DNA of 64,000 nt from Basipetospora chlamydospora. Its lineage: Eukaryota; Ascomycota; Sordariomycetes; Microascales. Within the stretch, counting starts at the first letter, position 1; every line of letters starts with the position of its first letter. The DNA lies in assembly GCA_001599675.1 (NCBI GenBank), contig BCHP01000003.1, forward strand, positions 4,440,618 through 4,504,617. Reading direction: 5' to 3'. The position numbers and the translations under genes were made by a program. This document shows positions 33,638 to 45,742 of the stretch, piece after piece. The notes under the pieces were generated by a model. That model did not search any database. It was not told the origin of the DNA and worked only from the letters and a program-made list of their open reading frames with translations.

Positions 33638-35794
33638 TCATTTAGCTTCAAAAGTCTTCTCCCCCCACCCATAGACCCTCCTCAGCCTCCTCGCAAAAAT
33701 ACGAATCAAGTGGCCCTCGATCCTCGGGCTGTGCGGCCGGTGCAGCGTGATGGATCTTCCCCCGGCCATGTCCTTGGGCGGCAGGAACGTGTACACGGAC
33801 CCGTACTTGGGGAAAACCGAGAACCCTAGGTCGGCGAGCGCGCCCTCGAAGGCGGCCCACGTGATGGAGCCGCGAGCCGCGGTCTTGTCGAAGAGCGCCG
33901 AGAAGACCTGCGCCGTGGCGGCGCTGACCTTTAGCTTCTGGGCCGGCGGCGCGGCGGCGGAGGGGGCCTCGTCGGTATCCATGGGGTCTGGGTGGGGTGT
34001 GATTTCGTAGACGGAGGAGTGCGCTGGGCGGGTCTTTTCTTTGGGCTTGCGCGGCTCGACGGGTTCGGGGGCCGCCTCGGGAGTAGGGGCATGGAAGGAA
34101 GGGACGGCCTGCTGGGTCTTCTTCTTCTGCTCCTCCTGCTTCGCCTTGGCCTGATGGTACCGCTCCTGGAGGTCGGAAATGGAATCTGCGACCATGTCGT
34201 AGTACAAGAAGCCCAGCTTCGTACCCGCTTTGTCGGCGACAAACTGATCCATGGTCTTGAGCGCGGCCTCCGCCATGCCGGGCTCTAACAGGTTGTCAAT
34301 TGGTACAGCAAAGTCGCGCAGATCAATCTCCTTCTTCAGCTCACTCAGCTCACTCTGCAACTTCTGGGATCGGGTGATGAAGGCCTGTCCGTCCTTGCGC
34401 GAGAGTGGCGGGACTGTAACAACGGAAGACAGATCCTGGACGAAGCTGACAATGACGATGAGGTCGTACAGCGCCTCGAACTCCCTCTCCTCCAACTTTT
34501 CCCTCTGATCAGGGTCCGACTCGTGGAGGTCGCCCAACTTCTTTACCCACTCGACGGCCTTGGAGGGGTTGGTCTGTGCCTGGCAGAGGCGGAGCATGTA
34601 GTGCAGCCCCGGGTTCGACCGGGTGTGGTCCTCGGGCTTGCCCTTCATGGTGACACGCGCGTTACCGGCCTTGTCGACTGCGTTGGAGGACCGCTGGAAC
34701 CACTTTTGCCCCGAGGCCGTCTGGACCTGGCGTTTGAAGTTGTCCTGCGCCCGGTTGTACTCTAGGGTACAGATGTTAGAAATCTCCTGGAGAATAACGG
34801 CCCGGGAGACCTTGTCATCGGCGGACTCCTCAAGGAGCTCGAGGAGGCGTGCGATGTAATTCCAGATGGCCAAGGCCTGAACGGCATTATGGATGGCGTC
34901 AAAAAAGGCGGCGCTGATGTACTTGTCGGTATGAACAGGCAGACGGCGCCCCTTCTCATCGGCAATGAGCTCAGGGCGACTAAAGAAGGTGATGTTGACG
35001 GCGTGCTCGAGGACGACGGGCTCGGCGGTGAGCAGGTTCAGGTACTCCTCGAGCGCCTCCTTCTGGTCACGGGCGCTGGTGACGACGTCGGGAAGGGTGA
35101 GCTTCTTCTCGGGTGCGCTGATGGTGAGATTCGAGAGAGCGGCGGCGGCGGCCTTGTCGGACTTTTTGCCCCGCTCCTCCTTGTGCCTGGTGCGCGAGCC
35201 CTCCTCGAGGATGTCATCAATCATGATGGTCAGGCTCTGCAGTAGGTACATCTGCCTCATCAATATCAGTTCTCCCACGGACTGTTTGACGAGAAACCCC
35301 CGGTCATAAGCAAGGCGCAGGCCATCGGGAACTTTGCCGTCTGGGAAGGTGTACGCGTTGCCGTACTGATCGCCGTCGATGAAGATGTTGTAACTGTTGC
35401 TGGGATACGACTGCTCAAGCTGGAGACCCCTCCTGTGCATCATGTCCCTGATGAAGTTACAGTCGCCGGTGGTGCCGTCACGGCTGTCGGCGTACTGTCC
35501 GTGCAGGTCCGTCGTGGTGCGACGCTGGAAAAGCTCGAGGAGGAAGTCCGGGCCGGATTCTGCGACGTCGCGGAGATTCCACTCGGGGATGAACTTGCAC
35601 ACGTTGCCCAGGCTAGGGTCGAGGGAGTGCTTGAGCACGGCGCCGTCCCTGGTGCCGGCGCGCATGCACTTGGCACGCTGCTTCTTGTCAAACGACCGCC
35701 AGGCCGTCTCCACTGTGGCCTTGTGGCGGCGGTACTTGCGAGCGAGGTCGGCATGGAGCTCTCGCACAACGTCGGCGCTAGATTGATCGGCCAT
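33638..35794 (-). CDS. fungus-specific 718-residue protein with HicA-like C-terminal domain
   Basis: Single exon, 718 residues. It resembles a family of filamentous-fungal proteins sometimes labelled ipa protein; no function is established. The long N-terminal part (1-520) is helical and charged, without a known catalytic motif. Residues about 555-635 are low-complexity (Gln/Lys coil, then Pro/Ala/Glu). The C-terminal 85 residues read SITWAAFEGALADLGF, GSVYTFLPPKD, then SITLHRPHSPRIEG and RRLRRVYGWGEKTF. This follows the dsRBD-like HicA/YcfA order: a helix, GF, a GSxxxF strand and a histidine-bearing strand. In bacteria that fold is an mRNA interferase; whether this copy cleaves or only binds RNA is unknown. 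The 5' leader carries one TACGGAGTA (35834-35842). Confidence 0.7.
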   Translation of the reverse strand: MADQSSADVVRELHADLARKYRRHKATVETAWRSFDKKQRAKCMRAGTRDGAVLKHSLDPSLGNVCKFIPEWNLRDVAESGPDFLLELFQRRTTTDLHGQYADSRDGTTGDCNFIRDMMHRRGLQLEQSYPSNSYNIFIDGDQYGNAYTFPDGKVPDGLRLAYDRGFLVKQSVGELILMRQMYLLQSLTIMIDDILEEGSRTRHKEERGKKSDKAAAAALSNLTISAPEKKLTLPDVVTSARDQKEALEEYLNLLTAEPVVLEHAVNITFFSRPELIADEKGRRLPVHTDKYISAAFFDAIHNAVQALAIWNYIARLLELLEESADDKVSRAVILQEISNICTLEYNRAQDNFKRQVQTASGQKWFQRSSNAVDKAGNARVTMKGKPEDHTRSNPGLHYMLRLCQAQTNPSKAVEWVKKLGDLHESDPDQREKLEEREFEALYDLIVIVSFVQDLSSVVTVPPLSRKDGQAFITRSQKLQSELSELKKEIDLRDFAVPIDNLLEPGMAEAALKTMDQFVADKAGTKLGFLYYDMVADSISDLQERYHQAKAKQEEQKKKTQQAVPSFHAPTPEAAPEPVEPRKPKEKTRPAHSSVYEITPHPDPMDTDEAPSAAAPPAQKLKVSAATAQVFSALFDKTAARGSITWAAFEGALADLGFSVFPKYGSVYTFLPPKDMAGGRSITLHRPHSPRIEGHLIRIFARRLRRVYGWGEKTFEAK

Positions 35795-36599
35795 GTTGTG
35801 GAGGGAATCTGAGGAAAGTAATATGGGGTGCAGTACGGAGTAGAGAAGACGTGAAAATGTTGAGAGGTCTGGCGGGGAACAAACAGTGAAAACTTCAATT
35901 AGTCATTAGACCATGTGATCTCGCGCTTGGCCGGGGTTGGAATAAACGTTTCGAGCAAGAGAGAGAAGCCTGACGGGCCAGTGCATCAACTTGTATCCAT
36001 AACATCCCGTCAGATATTTGGCCTGAGGTCTGGAAACGGAGACCCTCCTAGATTAGGGGGAATGGGTGGCGTGGCTGGTAGGAAAAAGCAATTCGCCTCG
36101 AATAGCTGTCAGGCGACTCGGTTGGCAGCGGACTTGCGGCCCAGCAAAGACAAGGTACATTGTTTTTAATGGGTCAGTCCATATTCCGCAGGATTTAGAG
36201 CTGCTAGTCATCTTTGCTAAGGGCATACAACGAAGTAAATTTGTGTTGGCTGGTTGCCCGTGTAGCACTGAGACCCGTGATGACTATTGAAACTAATAGG
36301 TTTCCCCGCAGTCTGCCATGCTGTATCTGGCCTTGATTGTGCAACTCGTGCTCCATAAGAGTTACTACTCAACAGGTCCCCACCCATATGATTCCTGCCA
36401 AATGTTCTAGCTCCGGGCCACAGCCTGCCCCTTCCTCTTGTAGAAAGCTCAACGGTGTATGACTTGACAAAACGGATCTCAAACCAAGACGGCAGGCGCC
36501 CTCCCGAACATAGCCAATACCCTTATAGGGTGGTTTAAAACAGGGGCACATAACGGCAGGTGGGAAGGCGCCGGAGCGGTACTCCGGTCAGGTCAAACC
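35795..36599. other. intergenic, no gene seen
   Basis: About 800 bp upstream of the HicA-domain gene, ending at the SINE candidate. One recurrent 9-mer is near the gene; nothing else is recognised. Confidence 0.4.
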
Positions 36600-36778
36600 T
36601 ACCTCGCCAGATCAACAGGGAAATAAAGCAAAAGGGTCCAGGTTCGAATCCTGAGAAGAGATGTAAGACCAAGTGGTCCGAACTCTTTTTGCTACTCGGC
36701 CTGGAATGGTCCCAGGCCTCCCTTTCGTTTTCTTTCCTTCTTTCCCCCTTTTTCTTTTTCTTTTTTTTTTTTTTTTTG
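36600..36778 (+). mobile_element. candidate tRNA-derived SINE, second copy type
   Basis: A perfect Pol III B box GGTTCGAATCC lies at 36641-36651 in a tRNA-like context (GGGTCCAGGTTCGAATCCTG). It is followed by a body with a perfect 7-bp hairpin (GGCCTGG at 36698-36704, CCAGGCC at 36712-36718) and a C/T- then T-rich tail ending in a run of about 18 T (to about 36,778). The layout matches the element at 16.4-16.8 kb: tRNA-like head, hairpin, pyrimidine tail, although the heads differ. The 5' edge and any target duplication are not clear. Confidence 0.45.
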
Positions 36779-38762
36779 CCTCCAACTTGCCCTCGGACGA
36801 GAAAAGAAAAACCCTAGAGCAGTAGTACTCCAGCTTTCTCAAATCATTGTCAGCCGGTCAACTACATGCATCTTCCTCAAAACCACTGCCAGCAACTTCT
36901 TCCGCAACAGGACTGTCTAGCTCGAACACACCAAGATCAGTAGCCATGTTAGTCGGTAGTCATGCTAGAGAATCGCGTCTTCTAGGGCTATCAACGCTCG
37001 ATGCCCAGGAGGCGTGTGGTACTGTCACGTAGATCCCCCGTCCGAAATCGTACTTATTCAGCTCTTCCTACTTCTTGGGAGGATAGTAGTCTTGAGGTGC
37101 ATGGACGTCATCGATGGGCTAGCTCAGCGTAAGGGGACCAAGAAACCCAAGAATTTGGAGCCAATGGTGTCGGCGCCGAGGACATCGAGGGGGAAATATA
37201 AAGGGACCATGGAGGTTGTAGTATGACAATGTTTTCCTAGAGTAGAATATATAATATTCCCTGGCAGCCGATTTATATCAAGTCGCAACACAAAGTCTCA
37301 ATTGTGCTAGTAGGGAGAAATCTGAGAGGTCGGAAGGAAAAGCCGGGAGATTGTACGGTTAGAAGGTTGTACGAGTACGTATCCAGATGATATTCTGCTA
37401 TCCAGTATAAGCCTCAACTTCAATACAAGGATTATCAATTGCGACGCCGCCCCGCATGGCGCCGACCCGCACTTGTCTACTGCACTCCCCTTCAATCTTC
37501 AATTGACTCTCCAATCTCCAGCAAGATAAAAAAAAGTCCGGGAGCTCTCGGGAGCGATGTTAGGACCTCTCGATCGCTTTTTCTAACAGGTCCTCTTCGT
37601 TCCTTAAATAATCCCGTCGTTTGTCCCAGGTCAGCGGCATGCTAGCCCCGGCTCTCATCCCATCTTGCCCTGGGAAAGGGGCCGCGTCACAAGCTTACGA
37701 CCTCCGGGAACGAGAGGATGGGTTACGTCGTGCCGCCAAGGCCCAAGCCTCCATGCTACTACGGCCGCCGCGCCAGTTTCCCGGGACAGGGACCCGTCCT
37801 CCCCTCATATGATATGAATGCCATACCCTGGCTCGGATAATGTTCAACACTCCCTCTCTCTTGATGATCGAGGCATACGCATTGATGACTGTGACACTTG
37901 TTCGAAGATTGGGCATCTGTCTCCGACTGCCAGTGATCTGTATTCTTGCACCAGCGTCGTGGCGCAAGCCCATCAGGCAAGGGATCACCAACTTTCCGTT
38001 TCGAGGCTACAGTTACACACGCTGCGCAGTACGGGCTGTGGGTTTGTGGACAGGGCAGCAGGCTGTGCCAGTCGGAAGTCGAGTTACGAGGTCGCTGCCG
38101 GGATCAAACGTCAGTGAATTCCCATCTCGTTCCTATTTCGCTACTCGCTGAATCACTTCACCCAAGTCCAATCCCTTTCATTCACTGGAACTGCTTGTTG
38201 CACAGCTGTTGCCCCCCCTCGCACACAGGCCCTCGCCAAAACAATTCCCTTTGACATCTCTATCTATCCTCTTCCCCAAGAACGAATTTCCATTCGGGGA
38301 TCCATCTTCCCACACCTTTTTTTTCTCTCTTTTACCCAACTCTCCTCCTGGACCTGCAATATTTCCTGCAATATCTGCACGACATTTGACAACAGTATCA
38401 GTTTCAGTTTCCCCTCCGTCCCACCGACACCTAGCCTTTGCTCCTCCTTGGAGGGCAGGCAGTCTTCTTTTCCAGCATTGGAATTTCCCCCAAGCGACAA
38501 TCACAAGTCCAGGGCTGCTGCAGTCTGCCTTCTTCGTCCTACGCCAGTCACAGCCTGGAAAAGCGAAGCCTTGAACTCCACCCCTCCTCACTCTGCTTGT
38601 GTCTGGTACGTCCCTTCTGTTCAATCATACACCACCACCCTTCTCTACCGGCCATTCTCCCTTCTTATAATAACAAGGTACACAGGGTAAATAATGCCTC
38701 CTACTACCTAGCCTTGCCAGGAACAATCTGAAAGAGGCCATTGAGGTGAACCCGTTGTCAAA
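36779..38762. other. intergenic, long leader of ankyrin gene
   Basis: About 2 kb without a recognisable gene. From about 38,200 to the ATG at 38,763 the sequence is C/T-rich, as in fungal promoters and 5' leaders. Overlapping frames of 60-148 codons on both strands look random. Confidence 0.4.
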
Positions 38763-38850
38763 ATGCACGTTCCCATCAGCACAATGGACCAGCCTACCCG
38801 CGCCCAGCGCATCATTCATCTCGCCCACACTTGGTCCCTCTTCCCGCCCA

Positions 38851-38882
<32 letters not shown>

Positions 38883-41800
38883 CCCCCCCCCCCCCCCCCG
38901 CCCCCGCCGCTGTGCCGGCCTCCCATCCCCCACACCTTCCGCACGGAGGCCGACGACAACATCGCGGAGCAGCTGCTCCTCCACCGCTTTCAAAAGCCTG
39001 GCACACCCAACCCCCTCCAGCAGTTCCAACAGAGGCGGACGTCAGCGGCTGCCGTCTTTGGCAAACGCTCGTCAAGGACCAACCTATCCGCCAGGAACGT
39101 CTTCGACGCCCTGCAAGACTATGTTCGGGCCGGGCCGGCCGCTTCCCCCGGTGTAGCCGAGGCGCTCCTCCACCGCCTACAGCTCCTCGGCGGCGTGCTG
39201 GACGCCGCTCCCAAGGCCAAGAAGAATATCCTTACCAGGCGGAAGAGCTACGAGGACGGTGTGGGCGACAGCAGGGGCCAGATCATCAAGGACGCAGTGA
39301 CGGGCGGGAGCGTCGACCTCCTTCGGGTGCTCGTGCCGTACGCCGACCAGACGAGCCTCGATGAGGCCGTCAGCATCTCCATACAGGCGCGCGATTACCC
39401 CAGGACGGAGGTGCTACTCTCCTACGGCGCGCGCGTGTCCGTGACGGGCGCCGCGCAGGACGCCTTCCGCCGCCTGTGCATAGAGGGTGGTCACGCCGAC
39501 CTCGTCACCCTCATTCTCCGCTCCGGTGGCCACCCGCCACCCATGACCAACTCGCAGGCCATGGTCGACGCCGCGCGCGCGGGGTGCCTCCCCACCGTCC
39601 TCGCCCTGTCCCGCTCCACGGCCAACGCCGCCTTCAACAATGCCGAGGCCCTCAAGGTCGCCGTCGACCAGGGTCGCAGGGACATTGTGCTCGCCATCGT
39701 CATGAGCAGCAAGCCCCCGCAGCGGCCCGGCGTGGACGAGTGCTTCACCGCGCTCTTTGCGCGCCAGGGGCTCACGCCCGGCGACAAGCTCGCCATGGCC
39801 GAGCTTCTCCTCTGCGCAGGCGCCGCGGGCGAGGCAGTGGACATTGGCCTGATGCACGCCGCGGCCGCGGAGTTTCTGGAGCTGGTGACTCTGCTCGTGG
39901 GTTACGGTGCGAGCCTGGAATTTCGGGATGCCCACGTCGTTCGTGATGCCGTGTCCAAGGGGCAGTATCATCTCGTCGAAAGGCTGCTGGACAGTGGTGC
40001 CGACTTCAGCTCGACGCATGCCTCGCAGTGCCTCGCCATGCTGCCGGTCCAGGTACCTCCCGAAGCCCGTGTCTCGATCCTCACGCGCCTCCTCCGCCGG
40101 GGCGCCCGCGGCGAGCCCCTTCACAACGCGCTCATCGACGCTGTTGAGTCAAACGATATGGAATCAGCCCGCCTCCTCGTGACGCCGCACTTCCCCATGA
40201 TCCCGGGATCCGAAACTAACGGTGCCGACATGCATGAGACTGCCTCGGTGGACCACAAGGCCGGTCTTGCCTTTAGCATAGCAGTGACTCGCGGCGACGT
40301 GGCCCTGACGAAACTCCTCCTCTCTGCGCGCCCTTCGCACGAAACCCTCGCCCAGATATTCCCCGCCGCGTGCGTCCTATCCTCCGAGGAGGCCCGCTAC
40401 AAGATCGTCGAGATACTCCTTCGCGGGGGTCTTTACGGTGCGCCGCTCGACGCCGCTCTCCGGGAGGCCGTATCACTGGAGCGCGGAAGGCGTGACGAGA
40501 AGTTGATCTCGCTCCTCCTGGCCCACAACGCAAACGTCAACTTCGCCAACGGAGCGGGTCTGTCTGTTGCGGTACAGCAGGGCGATACAAACCTCCTCCG
40601 GACGCTTGTTGGTACCGCTACGCCAGAGACTGCGGGGAAAGCGGTTCTGGATGCCGTGAAGATCACGGACCCTGATACGAGGAGGGAGGCGTTGGATTTG
40701 CTCCTGGACGCTGGAGCAAGCGGGTGCAAGGAGATCATCGCGGTCGCTGTGGTCGCGACCTTGTCGTCAAAGCCGGTGGACATACGGACTCTGCGTTTGT
40801 TTCTTGAGAAAGGGAGAGCCGACCTGCGCTTGCAGAACGGTGCCGCCATAAGCCTAGGTGAGTGCTCGCACAATCCTCTATCCACTTTTTCCCCCTTCGT
40901 GAGAGAACTTCATAGCTGACTCAACCAGCCATCAACGACCCGGATCCCACGATCCTGAAGATGGTAACCAAGTACGGCGACACAACCTCGGAGTTGCTCA
41001 TGGCACACGCCGCGGAGCTCTGGAACTTACCATCCACACATGTCAAGACTGCGAAGCTGCAGGTCTTCCTCCCTTACCTGACACATGCCAGTCTGAACGA
41101 GGCCCTCATCGGAGAAGTCAAGGCAGCCGCAAAGACGCCGCAGTCCGACCTCTCACTGTCCACCCTGACGGCGATCCTCTCCTGCAATCCGAGCGTGGAT
41201 GCCAGCAACGCCCATGCGCTCTGCATTGCAGTGTCCGCCGCGAATCAGACCATCGTCGACGCTCTCCTCGAGTGCAAGCCCAAATTGGCTTCTCTGAGCT
41301 TTGCCTTCCCCTACGCTATCCGTCTCGAAGATCCCGCGCACAGGTTCACGTTCACCAAACGGCTCATCGACGCGGGAGCCCCCAAGCGGGAGTCGACGAG
41401 GGCCTTGGCTTACTGCGTGGAGCACCTAACCACAGACATCACCCTCATCACCCTTCTGACCAACAACGCCGACATCTCAGACGGGATCGCCCTCGGTAAG
41501 GCCGTGAAGATCGAGAGCTCGGTCATCGTGCAACTGCTCATCACGAAGGGTGTGTCCACACCGGCCGCCATCGACCAAGCCTTCGTCCAGTCCATGTCGG
41601 CCGGCGACCGTGCCGAGCGGCTATCCATTGCCAGGATCCTCCTCGAGACGAAGAAGGTCGCCGCCGACAGCGTCGCCGCAGCGCTCGTCTCCGCCGTCGA
41701 TGACGTCGACCATGCGCTGGTCAGACTCCTTATGGAAGCTGGTGCTGTTTTGCAGGACTGCCACAGCACGGGGGTTATCAAGGCGAGCCGCATGGGGTGT

Positions 41801-44477
41801 GTGGATCTGCTCTCACTGCTCCTCTCTGGGATGAGGGAGCCGAATAAGGAGATGTTGGAGTCGGCCTTTCAGGCAGCGACGGGGGTGGCAGATCTCGGAG
41901 TCAGGACCGCCGTCCTCCGGACCTTGCTGGACAAGGGAGTCGCAGGACGAGTGGTGGATGAGCAACTTGTCTCCGCGTCGAGGTACGGCGACAGGGGTCA
42001 CGAGATGCTGAAGATGTTGCTTTCGCGGGGCGCGAGCCCGAACTACATGCGCGGAGAATCCGTGTGCGCAGCCGTGCGGAGCGCCAATCTTCCCAACTTG
42101 GACCTGCTCCTGGGTCTCGGCGTCACCAAGGGGAAACAGGTGCGGGATCCACACGCGCCCCCCGTTATATATGGCCATGAAGTACTAACCTCGAGTGTAG
42201 GAGAAACCAAGCGTGGACACCCTCTCGCAAGTCCTAAAGTCTACATGGAAACTCAGTCGGGAAGCCCGATACAATACCATCCGACGGCTCTTCGACGCCG
42301 GGCTGGGAGTGACACCGGAGCTGCACTTGACTCTGAAAGAAATCGTCAAGAACGAGGACGACGGAGATGACGTGGAGCTTGTGAAACTTCTCGTGGAGCA
42401 TGGTGCCTCGCCTCATCTCGATGGTTTCAGTGCCCTGATCGACGTTGTTTCCCGGGCTTCGGTCCCGCTCATAACTCCTCTGCTTCAATGCGATTTCCCG
42501 ACTCAGGAGCTTGACGACATACTGCAGGCAGCATTTAGGCAAGATAATACTCACATGTGGCTCAAGAGCGAAGGGGTGACGGTGCTGAAGATGCTCCTGG
42601 CCAAGGCACCTGACCTAAGGCTGAGCGGAGCGACTGTGGTCACCGTCATGAGCCAACACCTAACAGCATCACACGACCTAGTGGGCAAGTTTGTGGTTGC
42701 CCTGACTGAAAATGGCGTCGACGTGAATCACGAGAGCGGAGAGCCGCTCCACGTCGCGATGTCTGCGGGGAACCTAGATTGGGCCAGGTGCCTCCTGAAG
42801 GGTTCTCCTTCGTCGGCTCCCACGTCACAGACGCTATCCTCGGCAATCTGGCACATCTTCGACAGCGAACGGGATGAGGATGAAGCCGTGTCCCAAATCA
42901 AGGTGCTAACGGAATATGAGCTAAATGGCGCTCGACTGGATCCCTTGCATGTGTACCCTGGCCGGAAGCCCCTCCTGGTCACTGCTCTTGAGAGGTTCCC
43001 CAGATCAACCAAAGTGCTCCAGGCTCTCCTTGACGGGGGCTTCTTCCATGACCAGCTCATGACTTACCCCGTGCGCCCGGACATTCACGCGGAGCCAGTG
43101 ACACTGCTCATCTGGGCGCTGCTCCAGCCCCAGAAAAGAGTCAGCACGGCGGTGATTGAGCTGCTCGTCGCTGCGGGAGCCGATGTGAACGTCGATACAA
43201 AGACGTCGCGCTTGACACCGCTTATGCTGGCCATCAAGGCGGAGAGGCAGGATATCGTCAAGCTTCTCCTCCGGCACGGAGCGGCGGTCGACCACGTCAG
43301 GGACCGCACAGGCGCCACCCCGCTGTCGATGGCCGCTAAGCTCGATGGCGAGATTGCCGCCGAAATCACGCTGGACCTCCTTGCCAGCAGCTCGTCCGCA
43401 AACGACGGGACCGTCCACAACGCGGCGAGGGAGCTCAATCTCCCGGCGGTCCGGGTGCTCGTGGAGCACGGCCACGACCCGGACTTCCCCAGCCTCGATC
43501 ATGACGGGCGGACCGCGCTGGGCGAGGTCTGTCGATACGCGGTCTTTGATGGAAGGAACCCGGAGAGGTCGGAGCCGAAGTTGGAGAGGATCATGACATT
43601 CCTCATCGACCAGGGCAGTGACATCACCCTCAAGTCCGAAGGCAAGCCGCTCCTATACCTTGCCTTTGAATCTCCCCAGCCGGTCATTGTCACCCGTGCG
43701 CTCCTGAAGTCGGGGATGTGGAAGCACGTCAACAAACCGGCCAACCTCTACTCGGACGGCGTGTTCACCTACTCACCAACCATGTACGTCCGGAAGCTGA
43801 TGAAGACACCCCACTCCGACGCGCTGTACTCCGTCCTCCGGGCCAACCGGTGCGAGGACGTCTTCTACGCCAACGACGGCGCGCAGCCCGAGGACGCCGT
43901 CGGGATGCCCGAGGACATCCTCCTCGAGGAGCGAGCGCGTAAGGCCCGGCTCAACCGGCTCGCGCGCGAGCAGGAGGAAAGCGCCCTCGTCGAGCGCCGG
44001 CTCCGCGCCCGGGAGGAGATCCGGAGACAGCTCTACCTGGCCCGGGTCGAGCTCGAGAACGCGACGCGCCAGAAGCAGCACGAGGCGGACGTCGCCGCCC
44101 TGCGCGCGCGGGCCAAGATCGAGGAGGAGATCTCCGACGCGGCCGCCGCGCTCGCGCTGAGGAACCACGAGGCGGCGCTCGCGCGGCAGGAGGCGCTCCG
44201 GCTGGCGGCGGTGGCCAGGGCCAGGGAGGTGGGGGAGCTGGAGCTCGACTACGCGAAGATGAAGTCGGCGGCGATGGTGGAGATGGAGGAGAGGCTGGGG
44301 CGGAGGCGGATGGAGAGCGCCAAGGCTCTGAACGCGCTGGACGTCAAGCACGAGACGGAGAAGATGAAGAGGAGATTCGAGTCTCACGAGGAAGGGGGCG
44401 AGTACGGGCCCGACGGGCCGCCGGGCAGGAACTGTCGGCACGGGAACCCAATGCCGCCGTACCCTCTGAACCGGTGA
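38763..44477 (+). CDS. giant ankyrin-repeat protein with C-terminal coiled coil
   Basis: Three exons: 38763-40857, 40929-42139, 42201-44477, about 1,860 residues. The body is made of many degenerate ankyrin repeats (LLLxxGA-type helices such as VEILLRGGLYGAPLDAAL, LISLLLAHNANVNFANGAG and VIELLVAAGADVNVDTKT); the repeats near residues 1390-1460 are the most canonical (TPLMLAIKAERQDIVKLLL). Residues about 1,660-1,800 form a highly charged Arg/Glu/Ala coiled coil. Near the N-terminus a poly-proline stretch (about 30-50) is encoded by an almost pure C run. Such proteins act as scaffolds; partner and location are unknown and no enzymatic domain is present. The start at 38,763 or the Met eight codons later are both possible. 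Reading frame across the C run depends on its exact length. Confidence 0.85.
38852..38905. repeat. poly-C homopolymer tract in coding sequence
   Basis: Thirty consecutive C (38852-38881), one G, seventeen C, one G, five C, all inside exon 1 of the ankyrin gene. As given it keeps the frame and encodes proline with one alanine or arginine-free interruption. Length change by one or two bases would shift the frame of the whole protein. The opposite strand is a G run able to form quadruplexes. Assembly length may be wrong. Confidence 0.85.
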
Positions 44478-45742
44478 TGGTAGTGGGTAGCGGATGTTAG
44501 CGGTTGGGTTTGGAAAACGCATCTCACGAGAGGGAAAACTGCATAGACCACGGATTGAGGGCGGACATGCACTCCCTGCCATGGCAGGTGACGGGAGCAT
44601 GAATCGGAAGGGACGGACGGACCTGAGATACACGGGAAAAAAAAAGGAGGAGTTCGAGGCGTTTACGTCGATGTGCCTTCGGGCGCTTTTCTGATATGAT
44701 ATGCTCAACAGAATGAGAATGGACCAAGCCAACGATAGATAATCTACCAATTCTCTACTTCCTGCCGGGTGCCACCAGTGCCAAGCTGCCATGAGCTTTG
44801 TTTGCCACGAAAGATAGTGGGGTGCCAGCCTGAATACGAAAGAAGTGCTGTTGATGGCTAGAAGAGTAGTACATGGAATACGTGGGTAGGGTTGAGGATG
44901 GCGTCAGTCAGTGTCAGCCCCAACGACGACGTGGCACTGACCTTCGGCGTTGTAAGTGCATAGCCAGAGGCCACATGGATGCCACAGGCTTAAAGGAGCG
45001 CCCGACGTGCTTCGGTCGTTCCTCCTTTCACCTTTCCTAGACACAGCTTCCACATGGAAATATCTCGTGCAGTACGCGGTACCTCGGAGGCGGGCACGTC
45101 CGCCAGCGCGGGATGATCCCGTCCTCGGCTCCGGCAGTCTGTAAATGCTATTCCCCGCCCCTTTCCATCATGCATCATGCAATCAAGTTCCAAGCTCTCA
45201 GTGCCACAGCCGGTAGTAGGGACTCGAGGAGCAAACGCGCCTTGGGCTCGGACCGATGCGCCTCTCCCCTCGTACGCCTTTCCGAACGCATCAAGGAACG
45301 AATAGTAACATCGTGCCTTACAGTAGCTCCTCACACTAGCAGTAGTGGTTACCGTGGAGTCGGGGGCATCGAGGTATGATGAGCCTCCGTAGTTTACATG
45401 AGGCACTTACTACACTCCGTCCAGGTCATCACGAGAGCGTCCGAGGCGAGCCAGGGTGCGGAAAGACAGATTAGGTGTTTATTGAGCTGAGCAGGACCAG
45501 ACAGAGCAACCCAACTGGCACAGGCCGGCGTGCATCCTGATTCCTGGTCACTTACTCCTCGGAATCCGATATTTCCTTTTTTCCCGTTTCCTCCTCTCAA
45601 GCACTATAATGCCTTTCTCGAATCTCAACACCACCGGTCCTCCTTCATTGTTCCCGCCGTCCGACCCCCATTCGAGTCGCCACCGGTGCCAATCTCGGAA
45701 AGTAGCCGTAGCTATCGTTCGTGTGGGAAGAAAAAGAAGCTC
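44478..45742. other. convergent spacer, no gene seen
   Basis: About 1.26 kb between the ankyrin gene and the 3' end of the metallothionein. It includes both 3' UTRs. No coding sequence recognised. Confidence 0.4.

Noticed and set aside
43773..44792. 339-codon minus-strand frame
   Set aside because: Antisense to the coiled-coil end of the ankyrin gene; Leu/Pro/Arg-rich shadow.
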